35,667 bases of DNA from DATMGU01 sp035555315. GTDB lineage: Bacteria > Pseudomonadota > Alphaproteobacteria > ATCC43930 > CGMCC-115725. Shown here in pieces: positions 27,066 through 34,585 of the stretch. The DNA is taken from NCBI GenBank assembly GCA_035555315.1, contig DATMGU010000077.1, forward strand, positions 1-35,667. The letters run 5' to 3'. Position numbers and translations under genes: made by a program. The notes under the pieces were generated by a model, which was not told the DNA's origin, searched no databases, and saw only the letters and a program-made list of their open reading frames with translations. Each line of letters opens with the position of its first letter. Position 1 is the stretch's first letter.

Positions 27066-28421
27066 CTAGGTGTCGTTACGACGGAAATGACGCTCCAGGC
27101 CGTCCCAACAATCGGGATAGGCTTCATCGAGGAGGTCCAGCGTCGAAGCATATCGAGTGGACGCGAGCGGGTACCGGCTCTCGAACATGAAGGCCAGCGT
27201 GCCGGAAAGGCGCTGCGGCCGGAGTTCCGCCTGCGAGGCCTTTCTGAAGGCCTCGGCATCGGGGCCGTGGGCGATGAGGCCGTTGTGCAAGCTCATGGCG
27301 CCGGGGATGAAGCCATCCGGCTTGGCATCATAGACGCCGTAGATGAGCCCCATGAACTCGCTCATCACATTCATGTGGTACCAAGGCGGCCGGAACGAAT
27401 CCTCCATGACCAGCCATCGCTCGGGGAAGATGACGAAGTCGACGTTCGCGGTTCCGGGCACCGGCGACAGCGAGGTCAGCACGGTGTAGATCGAGGGATC
27501 CGGATGGTCGAAGAGGACGGATCCGACAGGCGAGAAACGACGCAAATCATATTTCACCGGAACATAGTTCCCGTGCCAGGCGACGACATCCAGGGGGGAG
27601 TGGGCCAAGGTGGATTTGTAGAGCTTGCCCTGGGCTTTCACGAACAGCTCGCAGGGGCTGTCATCATCCTCGTAGGCGGCGACGGGCGTCAGAAAATCCC
27701 GAGGATTTGCCAAACAATTGGCCCCGATCGGTCCGCGTTCGGGAAGAGTGAAGTACGCGCCGTAGTTTTCACAGACATAGCCGCGCGCGGTGCCGTCGGG
27801 CAAATCCACCTTGAATTTCATGCCTTTCGGCAGAAGCAGAATGTCACCCGGCGCGACGGATAGGCGCCCGCACTCGGTGAAGACATCGAGGCGACCTTCT
27901 TGAGGCACCACGAGCATTTCGCCGTCGGCGTTGTAAAAGTATCGCCGGTCCATCGAGCGGTTGGCGACGTAGACGTGGCTCGCCATGCCGTCCTGCATAT
28001 AGGCATCGCCACAGGCCGCCATCGTGCGCAAGCCATCGAGGAAGTCACAAGGTTCCGTTGGGATCGCCACGGGCTTCCAGCGCAGTTGGCTTATCGGCAT
28101 GCGGCTTTCGTCACGGCAAGGAGCCGTACGCAGCAGTTCCTGATCCACGGCCTGGAAGCCGCGAGCATTCTTGACGGACGGCCGGATGCGGTAAAACCAG
28201 ATGCGCTTGTTCAGATGACGCGGGGCGGTGAACGCCGTTCCCGAAAGCTGTTCGGCGTATAGACCGAGCGGGGGCTGCTGTGGCGAGTTTCGGCCGATGG
28301 GGAGCGCGCCGATCACTGCTTCGGTCGAGAACGTGTTTCCGAACCCCGTCATATAGGCCAGCGAACCGTCGTCGGGTGCCAGTACAGCCTCGCTGTAGCT
28401 GCCATGATGAACATCGGTCAT
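27066..28421 (-). CDS. hmgA: Homogentisate 1,2-dioxygenase
   Basis: A 451-residue Fe(II) dioxygenase that opens the ring of homogentisate to maleylacetoacetate, the central step of tyrosine/phenylalanine breakdown. The iron ligands are visible with the spacing of the human enzyme: His349 and Glu355 (PPWYHMNVMSEFMG) and His385 (GLIAHGPDAE). Other conserved segments are YMTGFGNTFSTEA near the N terminus and GNYVPVKYDL. The usual partners, maleylacetoacetate isomerase and fumarylacetoacetase, are not in the window and would have to lie elsewhere. A LuxR-type regulator gene lies 207 nt upstream on the same strand and may control it. Start ATG at 28421. Confidence 0.97.
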   Translation of the reverse strand: MTDVHHGSYSEAVLAPDDGSLAYMTGFGNTFSTEAVIGALPIGRNSPQQPPLGLYAEQLSGTAFTAPRHLNKRIWFYRIRPSVKNARGFQAVDQELLRTAPCRDESRMPISQLRWKPVAIPTEPCDFLDGLRTMAACGDAYMQDGMASHVYVANRSMDRRYFYNADGEMLVVPQEGRLDVFTECGRLSVAPGDILLLPKGMKFKVDLPDGTARGYVCENYGAYFTLPERGPIGANCLANPRDFLTPVAAYEDDDSPCELFVKAQGKLYKSTLAHSPLDVVAWHGNYVPVKYDLRRFSPVGSVLFDHPDPSIYTVLTSLSPVPGTANVDFVIFPERWLVMEDSFRPPWYHMNVMSEFMGLIYGVYDAKPDGFIPGAMSLHNGLIAHGPDAEAFRKASQAELRPQRLSGTLAFMFESRYPLASTRYASTLDLLDEAYPDCWDGLERHFRRNDT

Positions 28422-28628
28422 TGAAGCTTCCTCGAAATCTCAGGATAGATGGCCGCTATCGGATGATTTTGGTTCGGGCTGGCGCCCCGATGATGACCAG
28501 AGCAGTCGCAAACAAGCGCATGTCCCCCACCGAATGCCTTTTGGGCTATCACGGGGTATTCTATCCGACGGCTTCGTCGGGGACTGTCACACGCGCTTGG
28601 GACGGGTCAGCGTCGGTACGGAGCTCGT

Positions 28629-29423
28629 TTATCCGTCCATCAGGAGACGCAGCAGTTCGTTCTGACTGCTGATGACGAGGCGGCGATACGCTCGCTTGCG
28701 GAAGGTCAGGACGGTGTTGAGGCTGATGCCGAGTTTGAGCGAAATGGCCTCGGATCCGTACCCGGCCGCTATCATGGCGCAAACTTCACGCTCGCGCGGC
28801 GATAGCGACGGCGCGATGCGTGCCAGTCGCGTGTGGAAGTCCATCAACTCGCCTTCCGGCGAACGCTCCAGAAGATCGCGGGCCTGACGCCAAAGCAACG
28901 GCATCAGCAGATCCATCGTCTCCGCGATGGCACTCTTCTGCGCGGGCAGAAATTCCGTATCACGATAGAAATTCAATCGGATCGCGTTGCCGTTCCGGGC
29001 CTCGCACACGGAGACACGGGCGCCGAGCTTGGCTGTCGTGTAGCAATCGGACCGGTAGTCGGCATATTGGATGTCCTGCGCGCCGATCTCGATCATATGA
29101 CACCCGCCGGGACCGGAGATGCTGGCGGGACCGGAGATGCCGGCGTCGTTGACCGGATCCATGCGCCAATAGCGATCGACATACCGGCCCCCGATTTCGC
29201 GAGCAATGGCTGCCGGGCCGTCGTTCTCGGCAAAGATCATCGCCGGCCCTTTGCTCCCGGAGAAAGCAAAGGCGCTCATATGAGCGCACCCGGTCGCCTC
29301 ATGCGCCACGCGAAATAATAAGCTTGGAAAGCGGTCTTGGCCGACGCACTCGATCAACGGCGCCGCCGGACTGCCGATAACAGTGGGGGCGTGCCTTCCC
29401 GGCAGAACCAAATGGATTTGCAC
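28629..29423 (-). CDS. LuxR-family transcriptional regulator
   Basis: A 264-residue regulator. The C-terminal GerE helix-turn-helix is clear from about residue 205: LSPREREVCAMIAAGYGSEA, LKLGISLNTVLTFRKRAYRR. The N-terminal part (about 20-190) is a sensor domain I do not recognise; it does not look like an acyl-homoserine-lactone domain or a response-regulator receiver. It contains a six-residue tandem duplication (GISGPA/SISGPG). The start is uncertain: GTG at 29423 has a purine run too close to it, and a TTG (LIECVGQD) lies further in. It is divergent from the SDR-led cluster and upstream of hmgA, so it probably controls one or both. Confidence 0.85.
   Translation of the reverse strand: MQIHLVLPGRHAPTVIGSPAAPLIECVGQDRFPSLLFRVAHEATGCAHMSAFAFSGSKGPAMIFAENDGPAAIAREIGGRYVDRYWRMDPVNDAGISGPASISGPGGCHMIEIGAQDIQYADYRSDCYTTAKLGARVSVCEARNGNAIRLNFYRDTEFLPAQKSAIAETMDLLMPLLWRQARDLLERSPEGELMDFHTRLARIAPSLSPREREVCAMIAAGYGSEAISLKLGISLNTVLTFRKRAYRRLVISSQNELLRLLMDG
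29109..29144. repeat. 18-bp tandem duplication in the LuxR-type regulator
   Basis: GGGACCGGAGATGCTGGC (29109-29126) is followed directly by a copy with one mismatch (29127-29144). It duplicates six codons in the sensor domain without changing the frame. Confidence 0.9.
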
Positions 29424-29739
29424 TTCCCGGCGCTCCCTGTGCGTGCGGACCTGTCTCAGCCCTTATCCGGATCATAGCTTTACCGGCTTTGGAGGGCCAG
29501 GGACTAGGCAGGTAACGGTTGTCGATGCCTTGACGCCGCACCGGCATGGCCCTTGTCATTCACCGTCGACATGCCATCGCCATTGTCACCAGCGGAGGTG
29601 ACAGACACCCGGCCAATCCAGCTGCTACCCCTATGCGATCGTTGGACGCAAAAAAAAGCTCGGGTCGACTGGCTGTCCAACAAAAGCCGGTGCCTTGTCT
29701 TGAGTGGCATGGAAGAGCGGCCAATAGGTAGAGGGCGCG
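29424..29739. promoter_or_regulatory. Divergent intergenic region between LuxR-type regulator and SDR cluster
   Basis: 316 nt without a credible gene. It holds a perfect 7-bp inverted repeat, TGTCACC...GGTGACA, at 29584-29603 (6-nt spacer), and a wider one, GTTGGAC...GTCCAAC, at 29641-29681, with a run of eight A between the arms. These are candidate operator or promoter elements for the divergent genes. No clear -35/-10 pair was recognised. Confidence 0.45.
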
Positions 29740-30498
29740 ATGGGTCAGCATTTGGAGCTTGAGGGACGGGTCGCGGTCGTCGCCGGAGGAACCGGCGGCA
29801 TCGGGGCCGCGACCGCGCGGCTTCTTGCCGATCTGGGTGCCCAGGTGGCCGTCGGCTTCAATAAGGGAGCCGCAGCCGCGCAGGAGCTCGCGGCCTCCTT
29901 GGTCGGTGGTCTCGACCGCCACACGACGGTGCACATGGCGATGGACGATACAGCGACGCTCAATGCAGCCGCGGTATCCGTCGAAGGACGTTATGGTCGT
30001 TGTGACGTTCTGGTGAATGCCGCCGGCTTCACTGACTCAATTCCGCATCGTGACCTGGACCGGTTGGACGATGCGATCTTCGACCGAATTATGGTCGCCA
30101 ATGTGCGAGGGCCTTTCGCCTGCATTCGGGCTTTCACGCCGCTCATGCGACGCACCGGTGACGCGACCGTGGTCAATGTCTCGTCGATCTCGGGCTTCAC
30201 GGGGTCGGGAAGCAACATCGCTTACTGCGCGTCGAAGGCGGCGCTCGATACCATGGGCATGTCGCTTGCCCGTGTCCTGGGCCCTGAGATCCGTGTGTTG
30301 TCCGTATCGCCCGCCGCGGTGAATACGGGGTTCGTGCCGGGGCGGGATCACGCGACCCTACGCAAGGTCGCAGATACGACGCCGCTGAAGAAGATCGTCG
30401 AACCGGGTGACGTGGCGCGGACCATCCTGGCCTGTATCACCCATCTCACCGCCGCCACGGGCACGGTCATCGTGATCGATGGCGGGCGCCATCTTTGA
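29740..30498 (+). CDS. Short-chain dehydrogenase/reductase (SDR)
   Basis: A 252-residue classical SDR. The cofactor motif GGTGGIG is at residues 16-22, NAAG at 93-96, the catalytic Ser149 is in NVSSISG, and Tyr162/Lys166 form YxxxK (AYCASK). It should oxidise or reduce an alcohol/ketone with NAD(P)H; the acidic/basic residue that selects NAD or NADP is not decisive. The ATG at 29740 has GAGGG upstream. It is the first gene of the rightward cluster with the ABC transporter, hydrolase and decarboxylase-like protein, suggesting a step in the breakdown of the imported compound. Confidence 0.9.
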   Translation: MGQHLELEGRVAVVAGGTGGIGAATARLLADLGAQVAVGFNKGAAAAQELAASLVGGLDRHTTVHMAMDDTATLNAAAVSVEGRYGRCDVLVNAAGFTDSIPHRDLDRLDDAIFDRIMVANVRGPFACIRAFTPLMRRTGDATVVNVSSISGFTGSGSNIAYCASKAALDTMGMSLARVLGPEIRVLSVSPAAVNTGFVPGRDHATLRKVADTTPLKKIVEPGDVARTILACITHLTAATGTVIVIDGGRHL

Positions 30499-30526
30499 TC
30501 ACGCGTTCGACCATTGTCGCTCTGGC

Positions 30527-30590
30527 TTGGCCGGGCCGAAGGGCGGCAACATTCAAGCGTTGGCCGGGCCGAGGGGCGGCAACATCAAGC
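30527..30590. repeat. 33-bp imperfect tandem repeat before the ABC ATPase gene
   Basis: A 32-nt unit beginning TTGGCCGGGCCGAAGGGCGG (30527-30558) is repeated at 30560-30590 with one substitution and one missing base. It lies in the 129 nt between the SDR stop and the ATPase ATG. Read in the ATPase frame it gives GRAEGRQH twice, but no good start codon precedes it, so it is probably untranslated leader. Confidence 0.85.
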
Positions 30591-30627
30591 AAATGTGCCT
30601 CAGGTATTTCAAAGGGATTTGATCCTC

Positions 30628-31446
30628 ATGGATAGTCGGCATGACATGGGACCTGAGGGCGCGACGGTCGACAGCCCGCAGATCTTGATCTCGAAGCTGG
30701 GCAAGTCCTTCGGATCGGTCACGGCTCTCGCCGATGTGAACCTCCGAATTGACCGGGGACAGTTCTGCTGCATCGTCGGGCCGTCCGGCTGCGGCAAGAC
30801 CACATTGTTGCGCATCGTCGCGGGGCTTGAGCAGCACACCTCGGGTAGCCTGGAGATCCTGCACTACGATCGGCGGAAGCCCCTCAATTCGATGATCTTC
30901 CAGGAGCAGTCGATCTTTCCCTGGATGACGGTACGGGAAAACGTCGGCTTCGGTCTCGCGATGCGCGGACAGCAGGGCGCCGAGGCCGACGATGTCATCC
31001 AATATTACATCGATAAGGTAGGTCTTTCCGCTTTTCACACCTTCTATCCGCACCAACTTTCCGGGGGCATGAAGCAGCGGGTTTCGATCGCGCGCGCGTT
31101 CGCCAACGATCCGGAAATCCTCCTGATGGACGAGCCTTTCGCCGCGCTTGACGAGCAGAACAAGGCACTGCTTCAGGAAGAGCTGCTGCGCATCTGGGAA
31201 GAGTCCAAGAAGACGGTTCTGTTCATCACGCACTCGATCGATGAGGCGATCGTGCTCAGCGACCGCGCGCTCATCATGACAGCGCGACCCGGCACCCTGA
31301 AATGCGACCTGGCGGTGGACTTGCCGAGACCCAGGCAGGTCATCGCCATGAAGGGGCTTCCGGCCTATGGGCAGCTCAGCGCGAAGCTCTGGCAGGAACT
31401 GCATGACGAAGTCGTGGGTGCGCAGTCCTTGGAGAAAATCCAATGA
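30628..31446 (+). CDS. NitT/TauT-type ABC transporter ATP-binding protein
   Basis: A 272-residue ATPase of the nitrate/sulfonate/taurine-type (SsuB/TauB) importer family. Walker A GPSGCGKTT is at 51-59, the Q loop FQEQSIFPWMTVRENV at 91-106 is typical of this subfamily, the signature LSGGMKQR is at 144-151 and Walker B LLMDEP at 165-170; the switch His is in ITHSIDEAI. I chose the ATG at 30628, with AAGGGA about 10 nt upstream; a longer frame from TTG 30514 would include the tandem repeat. It overlaps the permease start as ATGA. Energises import together with the next two genes. Confidence 0.93.
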   Translation: MDSRHDMGPEGATVDSPQILISKLGKSFGSVTALADVNLRIDRGQFCCIVGPSGCGKTTLLRIVAGLEQHTSGSLEILHYDRRKPLNSMIFQEQSIFPWMTVRENVGFGLAMRGQQGAEADDVIQYYIDKVGLSAFHTFYPHQLSGGMKQRVSIARAFANDPEILLMDEPFAALDEQNKALLQEELLRIWEESKKTVLFITHSIDEAIVLSDRALIMTARPGTLKCDLAVDLPRPRQVIAMKGLPAYGQLSAKLWQELHDEVVGAQSLEKIQ

Positions 31447-32291
31447 CGGCGACCTTGCAAGCTGCGACGCCCGACCAGCCAATCCGCGAACCGGCCTCAA
31501 AGGTCCGGGGTATGGGGATATCGCAACGCAATCAGGAACGGATAGTCAGCCTACTTGCGCCTGTGGCGCTGCTGCTGGTGTGGGAGGCCGTCGTCCGTAT
31601 CGGGCTGATGGATCACCGTTTTTTCCCAGCACCGTCCTCCATCGTCGAGACCTTCTACTACCTGCTGTTTCAGGTTTCCTGGGATGATTCGCTCGTCCAT
31701 CAGGTGCTGATCAGCCTAGGGCGGGTCGCCATCGGCTTCGTGATCGGCGCCATACCAGCGGTATTGCTGGGCATCATCATGGGCTTGGTTCCATTGGTGC
31801 GTGCCGCGATCCAACCCCTCATCGGCGCCATTCTTCCGATACCGAAGGTCGCCATCCTGCCGATCATCATGCTGATTTTCGGCATCGGCGAAGAGTCGAA
31901 ATGGGTGATCATCGCCATCGGCGTTTTCTTCCAGGTGCTGGTGGCGACGGCGACCGGCGTCTCTAACATCGATAAGATCTATTTCGACGTCGGCCGGAAC
32001 TTCAAGGCGGGGAGGCTTGCGACCTATCGCAAGATCGCCCTGCCGGGCGCCTTGCCGACGATCTTCGCCGGTCTCCGCCTCGGCTGGGGAATGGCGCTGC
32101 TCCTTCTCGTGACCGCTGAAATGGTCTCGAGCGATGGCGGCATCGGCTTCCTCATCTGGAAGGCATGGCAGACGCTGTCCGTCGAGGAGATGTATGTCGG
32201 CCTCGTCACCATCGCCGCCGTGGGCATTCTGTCGTTCTGGTTGTTCGATTTCATGGAAAGAAAGTTTCTGCCCTGGCGTAATCGCTTCTAA
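31443..32291 (+). CDS. NitT/TauT-type ABC transporter permease
   Basis: A 282-residue inner-membrane permease with about six or seven membrane segments. The cytoplasmic EAA loop that contacts the ATPase is seen at about residues 190-215 (GRLATYRKIALPGALPTIFA). The first 40 residues are hydrophilic, followed by the first helix (IVSLLAPVALLLVWEAVV). Translation is coupled to the ATPase gene through an ATGA overlap. The family carries sulfonates, nitrate, pyrimidine precursors, phthalate and other small organic acids; the substrate here is not readable. Confidence 0.93.
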   Translation: MTATLQAATPDQPIREPASKVRGMGISQRNQERIVSLLAPVALLLVWEAVVRIGLMDHRFFPAPSSIVETFYYLLFQVSWDDSLVHQVLISLGRVAIGFVIGAIPAVLLGIIMGLVPLVRAAIQPLIGAILPIPKVAILPIIMLIFGIGEESKWVIIAIGVFFQVLVATATGVSNIDKIYFDVGRNFKAGRLATYRKIALPGALPTIFAGLRLGWGMALLLLVTAEMVSSDGGIGFLIWKAWQTLSVEEMYVGLVTIAAVGILSFWLFDFMERKFLPWRNRF

Positions 32292-32324
32292 ACCGGGCCG
32301 CCCATCATAATTGGGGAAGAAGAA

Positions 32325-33338
32325 ATGTTGAAAATCGGGTGGAAACGTCGTGCCTTGGCCGTGTCTATGCTTATCATGGCGGCGTCTGCTACCCAGGCAC
32401 GGGCCGAGCCCGACAAGGTTCGGTTGGGCATTATTTCGGCATTGTTCGATGCCGGTTCCCTTATCGCCCTCGAAAAAGGGTACTTCGCCAGTCAAAGCAT
32501 CGCTGTCGAGGTGCGGACGTTTCCGACGTCGGCCGACGCCAATCAGGCCTTGTCCATCGGCGTGATCGACGTGCTGGGCAACTCGATCAGCACGGCGATG
32601 TTCAATGCCAAGCTCCGCGACATCGATATGAGCATTGTCGCGGGGGCTGGACAAAACGCACCCGGGCACGGCGCGATCAGTGTCGTGCTCCGCAAAGACT
32701 TGATTGCCAGCGGTCGATACAAGGGCCCCGCCGATCTCAAGGGTCTTCGTCTCGCGACAGGACTGACCGCCCCCACCCATTGGCTTCCGGTAATGATGGC
32801 CACCGAAGCGGGGGTGAGCGAGAAGAGCATCACGTTCGTCGGGTTGGGCATCGCCAATGCCCTCGCGGCGATGAACAATGGCGCGATCGATGGCGGCAGC
32901 GTCAACGAGCCCTTCGCGACGTTGCTTGTCGAAAAGGGAAACGGCGTCCGCATCGCCTCGATCGACCAGAAGTATCCCAATTTCCCCGCCGGATACCTGA
33001 TCTATGGGCCACGGTTGACCAAGCAGAACGTCGACCTCGGCAATCGCTATATGGTCGCGTACCTGAAGGGCATGCACGACTACAAAATGGCGTTTGGCCC
33101 GCAACAGCAATCCGCTGACCAAATTGTCGATATCCTGCGCAAGTACAATATCCCTGTCACGAAGGACACGCCCGCGCCGGACATCTCCGATGACGCCGCA
33201 CCATCTTTCGCGTGGGTCGACGCCTATCTCGACTGGCAGATGAAAAGCGGCAACGTCCGGCGCAAGGTCGATATCACGTCCCTCGTCGATGACCGCTTCC
33301 GCCAATTTGCGCTGAAGCAGCTACAAGGGGGGTTCTGA
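32325..33338 (+). CDS. NitT/TauT-type ABC transporter substrate-binding protein
   Basis: A 337-residue periplasmic binding protein. The signal peptide (1-27) has a basic start (MLKIGWKRR), a hydrophobic core and an ARA cleavage site. The mature protein follows the NMT1/SsuA-like pattern: VRLGIISALFDAGSLIALEK, YFASQSIAVEVRTFPTSADA and GAIDGGSVNEPFATLLVEKG. A strong ribosome site (GGGGAAGAAGAA) precedes the ATG, 33 nt after the permease, fitting the higher expression needed for a binding protein. Ligand unknown. The hydrolase gene starts 3 nt after its stop. Confidence 0.92.
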   Translation: MLKIGWKRRALAVSMLIMAASATQARAEPDKVRLGIISALFDAGSLIALEKGYFASQSIAVEVRTFPTSADANQALSIGVIDVLGNSISTAMFNAKLRDIDMSIVAGAGQNAPGHGAISVVLRKDLIASGRYKGPADLKGLRLATGLTAPTHWLPVMMATEAGVSEKSITFVGLGIANALAAMNNGAIDGGSVNEPFATLLVEKGNGVRIASIDQKYPNFPAGYLIYGPRLTKQNVDLGNRYMVAYLKGMHDYKMAFGPQQQSADQIVDILRKYNIPVTKDTPAPDISDDAAPSFAWVDAYLDWQMKSGNVRRKVDITSLVDDRFRQFALKQLQGGF

Positions 33339-33341
33339 GCC

Positions 33342-34142
33342 ATGCCCTTCATGAACGTCGCGGGGGTTCGTCTTCATTATCAGGATACGGGAGGGCCGGG
33401 CCAGGCTGTCATCTTCAGCCATGGGTTGCTCATGGATGGCGGGATGTTCGTCGAGCAAGTCGAGGCCTTCGTGCCGGAATACCGTTGCATCACCTGGGAC
33501 CAAAGAGGGTTTGGCGGGACAGGTCCGGCGGCCGAGCCTTTCGACTATTGGGACTCCGCACGCGACCTGCTTGGGTTGATGTCCGGCCTGGGCATTGCCT
33601 CGGCCAGTCTGGTCGGTCTGTCGCAGGGAGGGTTTCTTTCCATGCGCGCCGCGTTGCTTGAACCCGAGCGGGTGAACTCGCTGGTGCTGCTGGCGACGCG
33701 GGCCGCGACGGATTCCGCCGAGACGGTCGAGAATTTCCGGCAGCTCCGGGACGAGTGGCGGCGCAATGGGGCCAAGAACGTCTCCGGCCCCCTGGCGGAG
33801 GTCTTGCTCGGACCGGATGTCGATCCCGTTCCCTGGGTCGAAAGATGGGCGCGGATGGGGCTTGGCGATATGGACCTGCCACTGCGCGCCTTGATGGAGC
33901 GGGACGATCTGACCTCGAAACTGCCCGATATCGCCTGCCCGTCGATCGTCGTTCACGGCACGGCCGACAAGGCCATCGATATCGAGCATGGCAAACACCT
34001 CGCGCAAAACCTGCCGGGATGTTCGGGATTGCATCCGCAGGAGGGTGCCGGTCATGCGGTCAATCTGGCCCGTCCGGCGGCGGTGAACGCGATCATGACG
34101 CGGTTCCTCGGTGAGATGCGATCCAAGTTTCCGACACGCTAG
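33342..34142 (+). CDS. Alpha/beta hydrolase (PcaD/enol-lactonase-like)
   Basis: A 266-residue alpha/beta-hydrolase-fold enzyme. The nucleophile is Ser94 in the elbow GLSQGG, with Asp209 (HGTADKAID) and His238 (GAGHAVNLARP) completing the triad; the oxyanion region is FSHGLLMDGG. The overall pattern is that of 3-oxoadipate enol-lactonases and C-C-bond or ester hydrolases of aromatic pathways. It sits immediately before a carboxymuconolactone-decarboxylase-like gene, the order known from pcaD-pcaC, but no protocatechuate genes are present, so the substrate is probably different. No signal peptide, hence cytosolic. GGGGGG upstream of the ATG acts as a ribosome site. Confidence 0.9.
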   Translation: MPFMNVAGVRLHYQDTGGPGQAVIFSHGLLMDGGMFVEQVEAFVPEYRCITWDQRGFGGTGPAAEPFDYWDSARDLLGLMSGLGIASASLVGLSQGGFLSMRAALLEPERVNSLVLLATRAATDSAETVENFRQLRDEWRRNGAKNVSGPLAEVLLGPDVDPVPWVERWARMGLGDMDLPLRALMERDDLTSKLPDIACPSIVVHGTADKAIDIEHGKHLAQNLPGCSGLHPQEGAGHAVNLARPAAVNAIMTRFLGEMRSKFPTR

Positions 34143-34183
34143 TTCCCCGGCCGACCGGCCAAATCACTTTCGAGGTTGATCCA

Positions 34184-34585
34184 ATGCTTTCAGATCCCGA
34201 GCGCCTGCGTCGTGGCGAGGAGAAGATTGGCGAAATCCTGGGACAGACGGGAGACCGGGTTCGCGGCAATCTGGCCGATATCGCGCCAGATTTCGCGACC
34301 TACGTGCTCGAGGTCGTCTATGGCGACATTTACCAGAACGCGACGCTGGATGCCAAAACCCGCCAGCTCGTGACGGTCGTCACCGTGGCCGCTCTGGGGC
34401 ATGCCCAGCCGCAGCTCGTCACGCACCTCAACGGTGCGCTCCGTGTCGGATGGACCCGGGACGAGCTGATCCAGGTGCTCTTGCAAGTGGCTGTCTTCGC
34501 GGGGCTGCCTGCTGGACTGAACGCGGTCGACACGGCGCGAACGGTCTTCGCGCGCTTGGACGCGGAGACAAAGACGAATGGCTGA
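34184..34585 (+). CDS. Carboxymuconolactone decarboxylase-like protein (CMD/PcaC family)
   Basis: A 133-residue protein with the CMD/AhpD helical fold. The family pattern is clear: DAKTRQLVTVVTVAALGHAQ, LVTHLNGALRVGWTRDELIQ and LLQVAVFAGLPAGLNAV. It lacks the CxxC pair of AhpD peroxidase partners, so it fits the PcaC-like branch rather than the antioxidant one. The known PcaC reaction is decarboxylation of 4-carboxymuconolactone; the substrate here is not established. GAGG lies 8 nt before the ATG. The end overlaps the next gene by 8 nt (ATGGCTGA), indicating coupled translation. Confidence 0.9.
   Translation: MLSDPERLRRGEEKIGEILGQTGDRVRGNLADIAPDFATYVLEVVYGDIYQNATLDAKTRQLVTVVTVAALGHAQPQLVTHLNGALRVGWTRDELIQVLLQVAVFAGLPAGLNAVDTARTVFARLDAETKTNG

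Noticed and set aside
29504..29731. Small open frames in the region before the SDR gene
   Set aside because: No ribosome sites or family patterns; the stretch is better explained as a divergent promoter region.
31716..33305. 529-codon open frame on the minus strand
   Set aside because: Antisense to the ABC permease and binding protein genes; composition is Asp/Arg/His-rich as expected for a mirror of GC-rich codons, with no family pattern.
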